DNA of 64,000 nucleotides from Helianthus annuus (lineage: Eukaryota; Streptophyta; Magnoliopsida; Asterales; Asteraceae): NCBI RefSeq assembly GCF_002127325.2, contig NC_035449.2, positions 140,183,807 through 140,247,806 on the forward strand, in the 5' to 3' direction. The position numbers were made by a program, and so were the translations under genes. The notes beneath the pieces are model-generated. The model was not told where the DNA came from. It did no database searches and saw nothing but the letters and a program-made list of their open reading frames with translations. Shown in pieces: positions 23,018 to 34,880 of this stretch. Position 1 is the stretch's first letter. Every line of letters begins with the position of its first letter.

Positions 23018-24568
23018 ATTGAGAATTTCGTCCCGAAATTCTAGCTCTGTTATTCTTTTCAGGAGTCTTCGGAAATAGGTGGGGATATTTTGCCTTCATT
23101 CGGTCGTCACGTTCCCAAGTATACTCGGGCCCGTGACGAGAGTTCCAACGAACCTTTACTAACTTGATACGACTTCTCCGTGTTTTATTGACCTTCCAGT
23201 CCGTGACCTCAACAGGTTCCTCCGTGAATTTGAGTTTGTCGTCAATGTGAATTTCCTCCACAGGAATGGTAACGGTTTCTTGTATTGGACTCTTTTTAAG
23301 ATTCGACACATGAAACGTGTGGTGTACACTGCTAAGTTCATCTGGTAACTTCAACTTGTAGGAAACAGTGCCAATCTTTTCTAAGATTTCAAATGGTCCA
23401 ATGTAACGCGGGTTAAGCTTTCCACGTTTACCGAACCTCGCTACGCCTTTCCAAGGTGAGACTTTCAACAAAACTTTCTCTCCAACCTTGAAAGATGCTT
23501 GTTTTCGTTTTCCATCTGCGTAGAGCTTTTGTCGATCGCGAGCCGCCTTGATACGGTCTCGTATCTGAAAAATTTTATCAGTAGTATCTTGGACTAGTTC
23601 CGGACCAATTAATTGACTATCGCCTGTTTCCGCCCAACATAGCGGAGAGCGACACTTTCGACCATAAAGAGCTTCAAACGGTGCAGCTCGTATACTTGTA
23701 TGGTAGCTGTTATTGTAGGAAAACTCAACTAGAGGTAGATGATCATCCCAATTGCCGCCTAAATCCATAACACATGCACGAAGCATATCTTCGAGTGTTT
23801 GGATTGTCCGTTCGCTCTGGCCGTCAGTTTGTGGATGAAAGGCCGTACTTAGATTCAATTGAGATCCAAAGGCCTGTTGAAATGATTTCCATATTCTTGA
23901 AACAAAACGACCGTCTCGGTCCGAAATGATTGAAATAGGCACTCCATGACGAGCCACTATTTCTTTGAGATAGATTCCCGCTAGTTTCTCAGTACTATCC
24001 TTCTCCCGAATCGGTAAGAAGTGGGCGGACTTTGTCAATCTATCGACGATTACCCATATCATGTCATGGCCTTTCGAGGTCCTGGATAACTTCGTAATGA
24101 AGTCCATCGATATTTGTTCCCATTTCCAAGCGAGAATCTCGGGTTGTTGTAATAAACCCGACGGTTTTTGATACTCTGCCTTGACCTTCGCGCAGGTCAA
24201 GCATTTTCCAACATAGATAGCAATATCCTTTTTGAGGTTAGGCCACCAATAGTACTCCTTTAAGTCATGGTACATCTTATCTGATCCAGGATGGATCGAG
24301 TACTTGGACCTATGAGCTTCCTCAAAAATGAGATCTCGGAGACCTCCAAAGAATGGAACCCAAATTCTACCTGCAAAGTACAAAGTTCCATCTTCCTTCG
24401 GCACTAACTGTTTTTGCATGCCCCGAAGTGATTCTTCTAGAATATGCTCTTCCTTGAGTGCTTCTTGTTGTGCATTTTGAATTCGTGCGGTAAGATCTGT
24501 GTGAATCGTCATCTCTAGTGCTCGCACTCTTAGTGTTTTAACTCGTTCCTTGCGGCTCAAGGCGTCTG
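23016..24568 (-). CDS. pol: Gypsy-3 RNase H end, integrase and chromodomain
   Basis: About 515 residues. It begins in the ALSRKERVK block that closes RNase H, without a start codon of its own; it is the downstream half of pol after a one-base frame loss. The zinc-binding region shows [10 protein letters not shown] and CLTCAKVK. The catalytic triad is visible as D in ISMDFITK, D in IISDRDGRF and E in DGQSERTIQ. The C-terminus is a chromodomain ([29 protein letters not shown]), expected to steer integration to heterochromatin. The protein inserts the cDNA into the nucleus. It is intact except for the loss of the upstream frame. Confidence 0.92.
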
Positions 24569-27456
24569 CTACAACGTTTGCCTTGCCCGGATGTACTTGA
24601 TCTCACAATCATAGTCGTTCAATAATTCAACCCAGCGTCGCTGACGCATATTTAATTCTTTTTGGTTGAATATGTGTTGTAGACTCCTATGATCTGTGAA
24701 AATGGTGCACTGTGTACCATATAAGTAATGCCGCCAAATTTTCAAAGCAAATACCATCGCGCCTAACTCTAGGTCGTGAGTGGTATAGTTCTTCTCGTGA
24801 ACTTTCAATTGGCGGGACGCGTACGCGATAACCTTTTCACGTTGCATGAGAACACAACCCAAACCTTGGTGCGAAGCATCACAGTATACTACAAAGTCAT
24901 CGGTACCGTCAGGTAATGATAAGATTGGTGCGGTGCACAACTTGTCTTTAAGAAGTTGAAATGCTGCTTCTTGTTTCTCTCCCCAATCGAATTTCCTGTC
25001 TTTCTGTGTAAGAGAAGTTAGCGGTTGAGCAATCTTTGAAAAATTCCCAATAAACCTCCGATAATATCCCGCTAAGCCCAAAAATTGTCGCACTTCCGTA
25101 GGAGTCTTGGGCGCTTCCCAATTTTTAATCGAATCAATTTTCGACGGGTCTACTTGAATACCTTTCTCGTTCACTATATGCCCGAGAAATTGTACTTCAC
25201 GAATCCAAAAATCACATTTGGAAAACTTCGCGTATAGTTTCTCCTTCTTGAGTAGTTCTAAGATGGTTCTCAAATGTTGTTCATGCTCGTCTGCCGATTG
25301 TGAGTATATCAAGATGTCGTCAATGAACACTATGACGAATTTGTCGAGATACGGCTTACACACGCGGTTCATTAAATCCATGAAGACCGCCGGTGCGTTC
25401 GTTAAACCAAAAGGCATAACGAGAAACTCGTAATGACTGTAACGAGTTCGAAAAGCCGTTTTCGGTACACTTTCTTCTTGAATCCGTAACTGATGATACC
25501 CAGATCGTAAGTCTATTTTTGAATAAAAACTCGACCCTTGAAGTTGATCAAATAAGTCGTCAATCCTCGGTAGTGGATACCGATTCTTGATGGTGAGTTT
25601 ATTCAACTCTCTGTAGTCGATACACATTCTGAATGTCCCGTCCTTCTTTTTAACAAAAAGAACTGGAGCTCCCCAAGGCGAGAAACTCGGTCTGATGAAT
25701 CCCTTATCCAACAACTCTTGAAGTTGTGTGGACAATTCCTGCATTTCAGAAGGTGCTAATCGATACGGAGATTTAGCTACGGGTGCGGCTCCTGGTACCA
25801 AGTCGATGTGAAATTCGACTTGTCGATTAGGTGGTAGTCCTGGCAAGTCTTCAGGAAAGACTTCAGGAAATTCTTTTACTACCGGAATATCCGTCAACTT
25901 CGGCCCATCGGCCTTCTTGTCTACAACATGCGCTAGAAAGGCAATATAACCTTTCCGTAAGTATTTCTGTGCTTTCATGCAATTGATGATCCGTAATGGG
26001 GTGTCAAGCTTCTCTCCATGTATAACAAGTGTCTCTTCGTTCGGTAGTGGTAGTCGAATTATCTTCTCGTGGCAAACGACTTCGGCTCGATTGTTGGATA
26101 GCCAATCCATGCCAACCACTACGTCGAAACTACCCAATTCCACGGGTAAGAGATCGATATTGAATTTTTGTTCGCCAAGTTCTAAGGTACACTCCTTAAC
26201 AACTTCTCCCGTCTCTATTAGTCTACCGTTAGCCAATTCTATAGAATATGGAACATCTAGCTTACTAGGTTCCAAGCCCAGAATATTTTTAAATTCTATA
26301 GAGATAAAACTAAAATCGGCTCCGGTATCAAATAATATGGATGCAAAATGATCATTGAGGAGAAACGTACCAGTGACCACATTAGGGTCTTGGCGCGCAT
26401 CCTTGGCTCCAATCACAAAAGATCGACCACGAGCTTGGTTTTCTTTAGGACAATCTTTCTTGAAGTGATCTTTGCTTCCGCATCCAAAGCATCCTTGACC
26501 ACGACAATTCCCGTTCCCATTCTTGTTACCAAATCCACTTCCCGATCCAGTATTATTTCCCGTTCCCCAACATGATTCAGCACGGTGGCAATTCTTGCCA
26601 CACTTGTCACACTTGACAACCCGACAATCACCCAAGTGATGATATTTGCATCGCTCACACTTAGGTAAAGTACCAGCGTACTTCTTAGGACCAGTGTCGT
26701 TTGTGGCCATAAACGCCCTTGCATCCTTTTGCGGGTTATTCTGTCGCCTGTTGTTGTTGTTGTTGGGGTTATTGTTATTGTTGTTGTGGTTGTTGTTACT
26801 GTTGTTGTTGTTGTTATTATTATTACCGCGGGTTCCCTTTTTGAAATTCGAGTAATTCCTCTTCCCACGGTTGGAAGACTCGGCATGTGTTTCCTTTTTA
26901 TCATCACCTTTCTCACCGAATATTTTCATCCTGACCCCGTCTTCAGTAAGACTCACGGCTATAGTCACAGCCTGAGTAATGGTCGTGGGTTTAGCTGCAG
27001 TAACCAAACTTCGAATCTTGTCAGAAAGTCCCCAGATGTAGCGTTCGATACGCTTGTATTCTGGTGTCACAAGATAAGGAATCACGCGGGACAGATCGTG
27101 AAACCTTTGCGTATATCCCGTGATATCAGCTCCGACCATGGTAAGGTTCCAAAACTCGTTCTCCAACTTCTGGAGTTCAGCACGAGAACAGTACTTATCC
27201 CTCATACGTTCCTTCAGTTCCTCCCAAGTTAACGCATAAGCAGCGTTATCACCCAAAGTTTGCACTTGTAAGTTCCACCATGTAAGGGCCTCGTTAAGAA
27301 ACAAGCCAGTAACGAAAGTGACTTGCTGATTAGCGGAACATCTGCTCATTCTGATTGTGGAATCCGTTTTCTCAGTCCATCTCACGTAAGCCACAGCACC
27401 GCCTGTGCCATCGTAGTTGAGTGGCTTGCAGTCCAGAAACTGCTTGAATGTGCACC
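24569..27456 (-). CDS. gag-pol: Gypsy-3 gag-protease-RT-RNase H polyprotein (main exon)
   Basis: Starts in the spliced block [13 protein letters not shown]. The gag domain follows ([28 protein letters not shown]), then an Asn-rich linker encoded by AAC/AAT repeats. The nucleocapsid has a [12 protein letters not shown] cluster and two classical knuckles, [14 protein letters not shown] and [14 protein letters not shown]. Protease has [10 protein letters not shown]. Reverse transcriptase has [20 protein letters not shown] and the catalytic FIDDILIYS. RNase H has [11 protein letters not shown] and TDHRSLQ. All catalytic residues I can check are present. The frame runs into a stop at 24569 because one base is missing near 24605, in the motif that normally reads into VADALSR. 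Confidence 0.93.
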
Positions 27457-27556
27457 CTGTAATTGGACAACGGATTCTGAATGAGCAAATAGTGAATCGT
27501 ACGAATAGATTTAGAAAGAAATTTGATGAGTTGTAATTAAAACAACTAAACGTTAC
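27457..27556 (-). other. Candidate 100-bp intron in Gypsy-3 gag
   Basis: Minus strand donor GG|GTAACG and acceptor ATTACAG|GG, T-rich between. Removing it joins the N-terminal gag frame (MPPRRVLRT..., which otherwise ends within three codons) to the [13 protein letters not shown] frame exactly in phase. Gypsy-1 gag is continuous at the same place without these 100 bp. Confidence 0.65.
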
Positions 27557-27770
27557 CCGTATTATTTGTTCCACCTGAATTACCGCCTTGACCCTGGCCT
27601 CCCGATCCGCCGGTGCCACCACTTTGTTCGACACGGGATGCCTCATAGAGTGCGATAGCTTGGGCGATCCTCTGTTCTATTAGTGCATTTAATTCAGCCT
27701 CGTTTGTAGGCATCGGTGGAGGTGGGGGTGGATTAACTGTCCGTGTCCGTAAGACTCTCCTTGGTGGCAT
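27557..27770 (-). CDS. gag: Gypsy-3 gag N-terminus (first exon)
   Basis: ATG at 27770; [11 protein letters not shown], a proline run, a short predicted helix ([20 protein letters not shown]) and a Gly/Gln-rich tail. The MPPRR start followed by a helix is typical of plant chromovirus gag. 71 codons plus one base, completed by the next exon. Confidence 0.8.
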
Positions 27771-28124
27771 GATTCTTCCAAAGGAGAAATAGGATAAAGA
27801 TTAGACGTTGATTTGATTTCTTAAATAATTTTACTAAGCATAAAAAAAATATATCTTTAACATTAACCGCAATATCACCAAGAAACATATAATGCGAGTA
27901 AATAAGTTAACATAAACAATAAGATATGTCCAACCAGACCACTCAGATGCATTTAATAGATAACACCAAGTTTTTCATATATATAGTCAACAGGTTACAT
28001 TATCGTTTGAAAGCAAACAAAAAAATAGACTCGGGCTACATAACCCGGTCATACTAGTCTAGTACAACAAAAGAGATAACAAGGTCTTCCTTCCAACTGT
28101 GTGATCCGCTGTATGTCGGTTGTC
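27771..28124 (-). other. Spacer between accessory ORF and gag in Gypsy-3
   Basis: About 350 bp of AT-rich, non-coding element DNA. Nothing recognised. Confidence 0.5.
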
Positions 28125-29339
28125 CTAAAAACTTGGTGGAGCATCAATATGTACACAAAACGGATATAGATACCCGTCCCAAAAGCACGATACCTGCAAA
28201 CATAGTCTATGGTGGGGGGAATACTGGCGGTGGAATCGGGAATAATAGCCTGTGAACATCAGAAACCCTACCCTCCAAATCGAGCACCAAACGATGAAGG
28301 AACACACTCTGCTGCTCGAGCGCCAGAACACGGGCAGGTAGATCGACTGGTGGTATATCCACTGGTGGCATCTGGGTGGTAGTGGGGGTAATGGTGGTGA
28401 CCCTGGTGGTGGTGGTGGTGGTGGAGCATGAGGTGGTGAATGGGCTGGTGGTGCTGGAGCCTGAAGTACCAAACCAATGAGATGAGTAAGTTCATCCTCG
28501 AGTTCACTAACTCGACGGATAACAAAATCTATCTGATGCTCGAGTGTCAGCACACGGGCACGTAACTCGGTAGTAGCAGCTGGGAAATGCAGTGGGTGAT
28601 ATGGATCCGTCAGAGGCATAACATGAGGGGGTGAGTATGGCGCAGTAAGAGGCTCGACACTGGGTGGTATGTGTGCATGTCCGGATGGTCCGGCCTCATC
28701 AGTATGGTCAGTCGGTGGTATGATAGGTGCGAAGTGTATGAGGCGAACATGCTCGGGAGATGCATCTGGTGTAGGGACTGGAATAGGTACAGGGATGGCT
28801 GGCTCTGCTGGCATCATGTCATCCCCAAAGTCTGCATGGCCCTGTAGTGCGGATGAGGTAACGGACGCATAAGTGGAAGCATCCGAATCGGTGTCTGGAT
28901 CAGAAGAGATAATAAAAATCGGAACCACCGGTGCTGGAACCTCTAGAATAACCAAATCATGAACATCCCCGTCTCCCAACTCGTCATCCAAATGCTCCAC
29001 AGGAATCACAGGGACTACAGCGTCGTCCTCCTCGTCAAGGTCGTCAATGAAGGGCACAATAGCAAGGGGAAGAACACCCCATGGTATAACCTCGACCACA
29101 TGTTCACCCTCCGGGTGACCTATGATAACTACGTCGTTGAGTATAGGGGGAATGGCTAACACATCATCATCGATGATCTCGCCCAGGAGTGCGAACGGCT
29201 GGAAATCATCCATGTCGCTGTCAGAAGTAGAGTCGCTATCAGATAAGATGACCTGAACCTCCGGCACATAGTCAACGTCGGAGGATAGCTCCATCGGGTC
29301 TACGTCGTCGTATATGTTGCTTCCTTCAGAGGAAGACAT
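28125..29339 (-). CDS. Gypsy-3 accessory ORF upstream of gag (homologue of the Gypsy-1 ORF)
   Basis: 404 aa from ATG at 29339, MSSSEGSNIYDDVDP. It shares with 9289-10731 the MSSSE start, an acidic block ending in DMDDFQPFALL (DDDFQPFVLP in Gypsy-1), a Pro/Asp-rich middle (AEPAIPVPIPVPTPDASP), and a leucine-rich predicted coiled coil (LTLEHQIDFVIRRVSELEDE) followed by polyproline. The last 75 residues after the proline run (Cys- and aromatic-rich) have no counterpart in Gypsy-1. They may be a frameshifted tail, since a second frame is open at 28268-28525. No known domain; function unknown. Confidence 0.75.
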   Translation of the reverse strand: MSSSEGSNIYDDVDPMELSSDVDYVPEVQVILSDSDSTSDSDMDDFQPFALLGEIIDDDVLAIPPILNDVVIIGHPEGEHVVEVIPWGVLPLAIVPFIDDLDEEDDAVVPVIPVEHLDDELGDGDVHDLVILEVPAPVVPIFIISSDPDTDSDASTYASVTSSALQGHADFGDDMMPAEPAIPVPIPVPTPDASPEHVRLIHFAPIIPPTDHTDEAGPSGHAHIPPSVEPLTAPYSPPHVMPLTDPYHPLHFPAATTELRARVLTLEHQIDFVIRRVSELEDELTHLIGLVLQAPAPPAHSPPHAPPPPPPPGSPPLPPLPPRCHQWIYHQSIYLPVFWRSSSRVCSFIVWCSIWRVGFLMFTGYYSRFHRQYSPHHRLCLQVSCFWDGYLYPFCVHIDAPPSF

Positions 29340-29665
29340 GATATCCTGAGAAATAAGTTGTTCGACACGTATGAATATTTGTTATTTTACATACATACAC
29401 AAAATGTATTTTTCACATAATGTTCATTTTAAGTTATCCTAATTGAGTTGGGTGGATTAACTTAAAGTTGCATGTCTACCAATTAGATGACTAAGACACT
29501 AATGTCCTTTCTTGATTTGTATGAGATGAATTCTTGTTGAAAATGGACCATGAAAAATGTTTATGCAAATGAAAACATTTGTTTGTATTTAACTGGTTTT
29601 CGTGAGAGATCCATAGTGATTGTAGACTTAGACTCGATAAAGAATCCTGGTTCACTACAATCGAT

Positions 29666-29677
29666 GCTTTGATACCA
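29666..29677 (-). promoter_or_regulatory. Gypsy-3 primer binding site (tRNA-Met type)
   Basis: Minus strand TGGTATCAAAGC, one mismatch from the TGGTATCAGAGC of Gypsy-1, four bases inside the 5' LTR. Confidence 0.8.
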
Positions 29678-29681
29678 AAAC

Positions 29682-32600
29682 TGTCACACCCGCTCGTAGC
29701 GGAAATGCAAGGTGTGATCTGTATGGTTTTCATTGCATAAATATCGATGTACATGAACAAACTATATGAATAAAACATACTCCATTGCCATTACATAAGT
29801 TTTTCAAAAGATTACAACATAAGTTTAGTGTGTCGGTTACAAACCATTAACATAAAAGTAAAGTGTTATTGTTTCATACGTTAATATAAAATAAACTACT
29901 AAGGTTTAAACCATCATATTTCCGCAAAGAGGTGGAATATAACAGTTAAACCCTCCAAAAGATGGCATGGAGTTCTGGTACTTGTTATCTTGACTGAGAA
30001 TCCCGACATGGTCCTTTAATTCCCTGAAATACATGTTAAGTTTGGAAAACATCAACAAAAGTTGGCGAATTCATGCAGTTTAGTTGTAAAAGATGTATTT
30101 AAAATGTAAGTTGTAGTATGTAAAGCGTCAATGAAATCATTGATCATTAATGTTTTGCAAGGACATTAATATGTGTGACGAAAAAGGAAGCAATCCAACC
30201 CTAGACGATTTTATGCCGATTCCTATCGACTGGGACACAAAAGCACTCTTCCGTATGGGTCCACGACCAAGAGTGGGGCTCGCCAAAACCCATTAGATCT
30301 AACCACTTGTACCTAGGTCCAAACTGGATTAATGGTGCTTAGATGTATAACCCTAATTCGCACATGATCTAAGGTGTTTCATTCCCTAACTTTAACATAC
30401 GTTGAACATGTATTTTCCCCGATAGTTGTAAAGTTGTAAAACATTTAAATGAATAGGGGACATGAACTCACAGTATCGCGTCCTGTGAATAGATGAAAAT
30501 AAGATCTCACGTGCGGTCGTCCTGAATAGCGTTGCGACCTACAAATGTTCTTATTTTGTTAGACACTTCGGTCTTTGTAAATAACTTGAGTACAAGTCTT
30601 GTGTCTTATTTGTGTGTAAGACTTGTATGTCTATACTGTTCGTTGAACGGTGTATTTAGATGAATGAGTTGTTAATCTGTTATATATATATATATATATA
30701 TATTTCACCAAATATATATATATAAGTCATCTTGTATCATGTGAGTTGTATAGTCGGATTTAGTCCTCTTAATCTCGTGTCTTATATGTATCGATTGTAT
30801 GATTGTGTTTACAATAATGGTATCATTGGGCCGAGCCCATGTTTTCATGTTTTTGGGCCCCAAATAGTGTTGGGCCTAAATAGTGTTGGGCCTCAAATAG
30901 TGTTGGGCCTCAAATAGTGTTGGGCCTCAAATAGTGTTGGGCCTCAAATAGTGTTGGGCTTGAATAGTGTTGGGCCTCAAATAGTGTTGGGCTTGAATAG
31001 TGTTGGGCTTGAATAGTGTTGGGCCTCAAATAGTGTTGGGCTTGAATAGTGTTGGGCTTGAATAGTGTTGGGCTTGAATAGTGTTGGGCTTGAATAGTGT
31101 TGGGCCTTGGCCCATATGTTTGGTATTGGGCTTGGCCCATGTGTTTTTGATATTGGGCTTAGCCCATGTGTTTTTGATATTGGGCTTAGCCCATGTCTTT
31201 ATGTCAAGCCCATTAGGTATAATAAGCCCATTTGTTATAAAAATAGCCCACTAGTATAATAAGCCTTTCATTTTTATAAAAACCTTTTTATAAAAATTTA
31301 CTAAGTACATTTGTTAGTAAATAAAAACATACTAGTTTTTGTAAGTTTATAAACATCCGAAATTTTGTTATCGATAGCATATTTATATTTCGTGTCGAAA
31401 AATCGTCTAAACATCGTAGTAACTCTTCGGATTGGCGATTCACTTATGTAGTCGTCCGTCGTTCATTTTGACCATAAATGGTGTCCGATTATTTGAATCG
31501 TCCGTAACTCGTTTTAAGGCGTAAATATGTGAAGTCTTGTAAGACTTTGATTGTAATATGTCATGTGCTTATTTGTGTCATTATATTCAAGTTCCTCATT
31601 TGATAAATATAACTAATACCATCAAATAATCACATAGCGCATAAGTTGTTAAATCACCAAATATATATTTTCTATAAATATATATTTATAACTAACTTTG
31701 TTTTTATAAAAAGAATTCTTTATATCTTTTTAAATCTTGTAGAGACTTAACCAAAAATGTGGTTACTTTATAAAATAAAGTTTTTATAAAAATTGGCTAT
31801 ATATAACCTTTGTATTTTATCTTAACCATGTTTCATAAACATCATTTTCTTCATCAAATCACCAACAATTTACTCAACATCTTAACTAAACATATGAGAC
31901 TTTTATAACATGAAATTATCAAGATGATATCCAAATCACGTAGGGTTTTAAACATGAACATTACATATGCTAACTAGTTCAAAAACCAAGTTTAATTCTA
32001 GTTTTAACAACTTTTATAAAAATCTCTAGTTGTATGTTATAATTTATAATCTTGTGAAAGTCTTGTTTTTAAATAAAAAAAAAACTAAATACTTTCACAA
32101 GATCACTAGTTATTATCATCCATTTAATCCTTTATGTTAAAACCCTTTAACATAAACATGTAAAATTTTTAGATCATGTCTTACAACATCTTCTAATAAT
32201 TTATTTGTATTCTAATCATCATAACAACATCAAATATGCATATCACAAGTCTTAAATCACAATATAAACAAACATAATTATATCATGATTTTTATCTTTG
32301 ATTCTTTGTATTTTTCTTTCATGTTTATTATGTATGATATTTAGTTATTATTAGCTATAATAACAATCATAAACATAATATATTTGTAAAAAAAAAAAGT
32401 TATAGAAGCTTACTTCTAGCACTAGGCTAGGGATGATCTTAGAAGCTTATTAAGAACTAAGGAGATGATGATCTTGATGGTAGAACACTTTTGTATGGAT
32501 GAAAATCCTTCCTTTCACTTCCAAGAGCTTTAGATCACCTTATGTTACTTGGAAATCCATCTTGATCATGAAGGAGATGATAAAAATAATTGGGTTTTTG

Positions 32601-33602
32601 AAGATGTTCTTGGTAATATGGATGAATATGATGAGAGAGTTTTACTTATGTGTGTGTAAGATATGGTGTAAAGTGGTGATAAGTGCTAGTATTTCTTACT
32701 AGTTAAGTGTTATAATATTTTACCAATTAAATCCACTTGCAAGTAAATAAAATATCTAGATATTTTACTACATAAACAAGGGATGTAGGACCCCTTATTT
32801 TCGACCCATATGTGGGGGGGGGGGTCTTGTATGGTAAAAAAAAATGTTAGTTAATTTTAAGACTTAAAATGAATTAGAAAGATGTAAGTGTTAAGGTGTT
32901 TAGGGTTTACAATTTTTCCGAGATGTTTCACGACTTGAAATGATCATAAATTAGTTTTACAAGACTAAAAATAAAGATCACTAGTTCGCTACATGTGCCA
33001 AAATATAGTTCGGATAGATGTTTAGCGCTCGTTTCGCAAGTAAATAGTCGAAAGGTACGCTTATGGAGGTTATAGGGAAAATTTCCGTTATTTGTATAAT
33101 TGATATTCCATAAGTATTTTATATGAAATTGGTGCCTAAATATCAATTTTTGCATCTTGTAATAAAAATACAATTGCTGAATTTTTGCGGAAAATTAATG
33201 AAATGGTCACTTTTAGCGCATTTCGGACAGTTTTTAGTGCTACCGGGATTGGTAAAATATTAACCAAACCCTTGTATTCCCATATAGGGTTTAACATATA
33301 ATTGATATTGGACTCTCATCCGAGTCCTTAAGATGTCATTTTAGATGTTTTCTGCGGATCCGGAGTTTTCGTCAGCACTCTAGTTCACTAGGCGCTACTC
33401 TAGTTGTTTCGGTGAATTGTTTGCACTATTTCAAATGTACCCAATAAAAGTGAATCATGTGTAATAATAAACGAATATTCCATGAGTTTTCTAAGATGTA
33501 TAACAGGTAATCATGCAGTCCGAATATTCAAAACACATACTTGTATAATGTAAATCATCGCTTTAAATGTAAGTAAATTACCCGAAAGTGGCAGTTGTCA
33601 CA
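29682..33602 (-). repeat. Gypsy-3 5' LTR
   Basis: 3921 bp, near-identical partner of 19137-23004. On the minus strand it starts TGTGACAACTGCC and ends GGGTGTGACA, the same ends as the Gypsy-1 LTR. It contains the U3/R/U5 promoter functions of the element. I could not place a TATA box or start site with confidence in this AT-rich sequence. Confidence 0.95.
30855..31100. repeat. 16-17-bp LTR minisatellite, 15 units
   Basis: Same array as 20306-20500 with three additional units. An ORF reading through it on the minus strand (repeated QAQHYSSPTLF words) is an artefact of the repeat. Confidence 0.9.
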
Positions 33603-33771
33603 GGCTAAAGGTGGGTGGTTGTGTTAGTGGTTAGTAAAAATGGCGAAAAGCGTAACAAACATCGGTTTTTTCGAAAGACTATTTATTTTTCACATTTTTA
33701 TTTTATTTTGATGAACCACTTGTTTCAAACAAAGTTATTTTTGATGAACTTATTTGTTTGTTTGGTTTCAT

Positions 33772-33802
<31 letters not shown>

Positions 33803-33807
<5 letters not shown>

Positions 33808-34030
33808 AGAAGATCATGCGAGAACCACCTCTTATTGCGAGAACCGCGAGAACCAATGTGAACACACCAAAAATGCCTAAAAATAGCTAAAAATCACACA
33901 AAATTTTTTTTAAATATTTTTTATATAAAAATCGCTACTTTTCGAAGCCATAAAAAAAATTTAACCACTAAAAGTAGCGATTTGAGCATAAAAAATATTA
34001 AAAAAAAAATTAGAATTTTTTTTTTAATTT
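33803..34030. mobile_element. Truncated TA-targeting inverted-repeat element
   Basis: The left end, TAGGGAGAAGATCATGCGAG followed by AACCACC..GAGAACCGCGAGAACC, matches the termini of the complete element at 48493-49707 and abuts a (TA)n run. It holds a hairpin ATCGCTACTTTT / AAAAGTAGCGAT. The right end is missing. Confidence 0.6.
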
Positions 34031-34061
34031 TTTTAGGTTTTTTGGGGGTTTAGTTTTTAGC

Positions 34062-34193
34062 ATTTTAGCTTGGGGGGGGGGGGGGGTTAGGTTTTTGGGG
34101 GGAGGGGGGTTTAGGTTTTTTTTTTTTTTTTGGGGGGGGGGGGGGGTGGTGGGGGGGTTTAGGTTTTTTTTAGGGGGGGGGGGTTAGGTTTTT
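34062..34193 (+). repeat. G-run tract with degenerate telomere-like words
   Basis: Several runs of 7-14 G separated by TTAGG, TTTAGG and T-runs, on the strand opposite to Athila transcription. Potential G-quadruplex. It resembles corrupted TTTAGGG but is not an array of it. Confidence 0.7.
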
Positions 34194-34880
34194 TTAGAAA
34201 ACCGAATGGTGTTACTAAAATAAAGGGTTAAGGAAGAGTCTTTAGAAAACCGAATGTTGTTACTAAAATAAAGGGTTAAAAATAAAAAGGTTTAGGTGGG
34301 TAAAGAGGGTGATGGTTTTGGGTTAAGAAATGAAAAGGTTTAGGCTCAAAGAGGTTAACTAGGGGGATTTTGGGTAGGTGGTAAAAAAATTGAAAAATAA
34401 TGGTGTAGAAAGAAAAAGGGTTAGTCCTAATGCTTCCATCATTTACTTACTCGGGTTTAAGTTGGTAAGGACCGGGAATGTATTGTTGTGGCAAGTTCTA
34501 CAGTCGTACGAACCAAGCGGCTATTCACACAAGAAACGAAAAATGAGCATTTAGTCTAAAGATATATATTTGTATGCTCGTTAAAGGCTCAAAACTCACT
34601 TTTATGGGAAAGGGGTTTTTATGTGATCAAGTATATATAATCAAATTTTAACTAAGTTTGTCATGCCTTTTCGTAATTTTCTTATGTTGGTTCTTTTTAT
34701 CACGACGCTATCGGTTGTAAACTTGTAAAAATATAACCTTGTTAGAACTTGAATTCCCAACTTAAACTTAGACAAGTAAAAAAAATGAAAATTTTTGAAA
34801 AAAAAAATTGGGGTGATTAGCGGTTCCAATAGAGTTTTGTGTAAGGCTTGTTATTAGGACTTGCAAAATTCAAGGTTTTA

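Larger units (their letters stand above)
19137..33602 (-). mobile_element. Gypsy-3: nearly intact chromovirus LTR retrotransposon
   Basis: Two near-identical LTRs of about 3.9 kb, an exact GGCTA target duplication (19132-19136 and 33603-33607), a tRNA-Met-type primer site, the accessory ORF, gag, protease, RT, RNase H, an integrase with a chromodomain and a purine tract, all on the minus strand. The chromodomain type (EEPVEV..RRSRI..VKVRWN..GPEYTWE) points to the Tekay/Del chromovirus clade. Near-identical LTRs make it the youngest of the three nested elements. One visible frame break lies in pol near 24605. Confidence 0.92.
33608..34880 (-). other. Athila 3' non-coding region, proximal part
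   Basis: Continuation of 18736-19136 across Gypsy-3. It contains a TA microsatellite (33775-33802), a truncated TA-targeting MITE, a G-run tract, and a local duplication of 'TAGAAAACCGAATG.TGTTACTAAAATAAAGGG' at 34195 and 34242. No coding sequence. Confidence 0.65.

Noticed and set aside
26646..26855. Leu-rich ORF opposite the gag linker
   Set aside because: Antisense of the Asn-rich AAC/AAT repeat in gag.
30910..31140. Repetitive ORF with QAQHYSSPTLF words
   Set aside because: Translation of the 16-17-bp LTR minisatellite; unit number varies between LTRs.
34062..34193. Interstitial telomere repeat
   Set aside because: TTAGG/TTTAGG words are irregular and separated by G- and T-runs of varying length; not an array of TTTAGGG.
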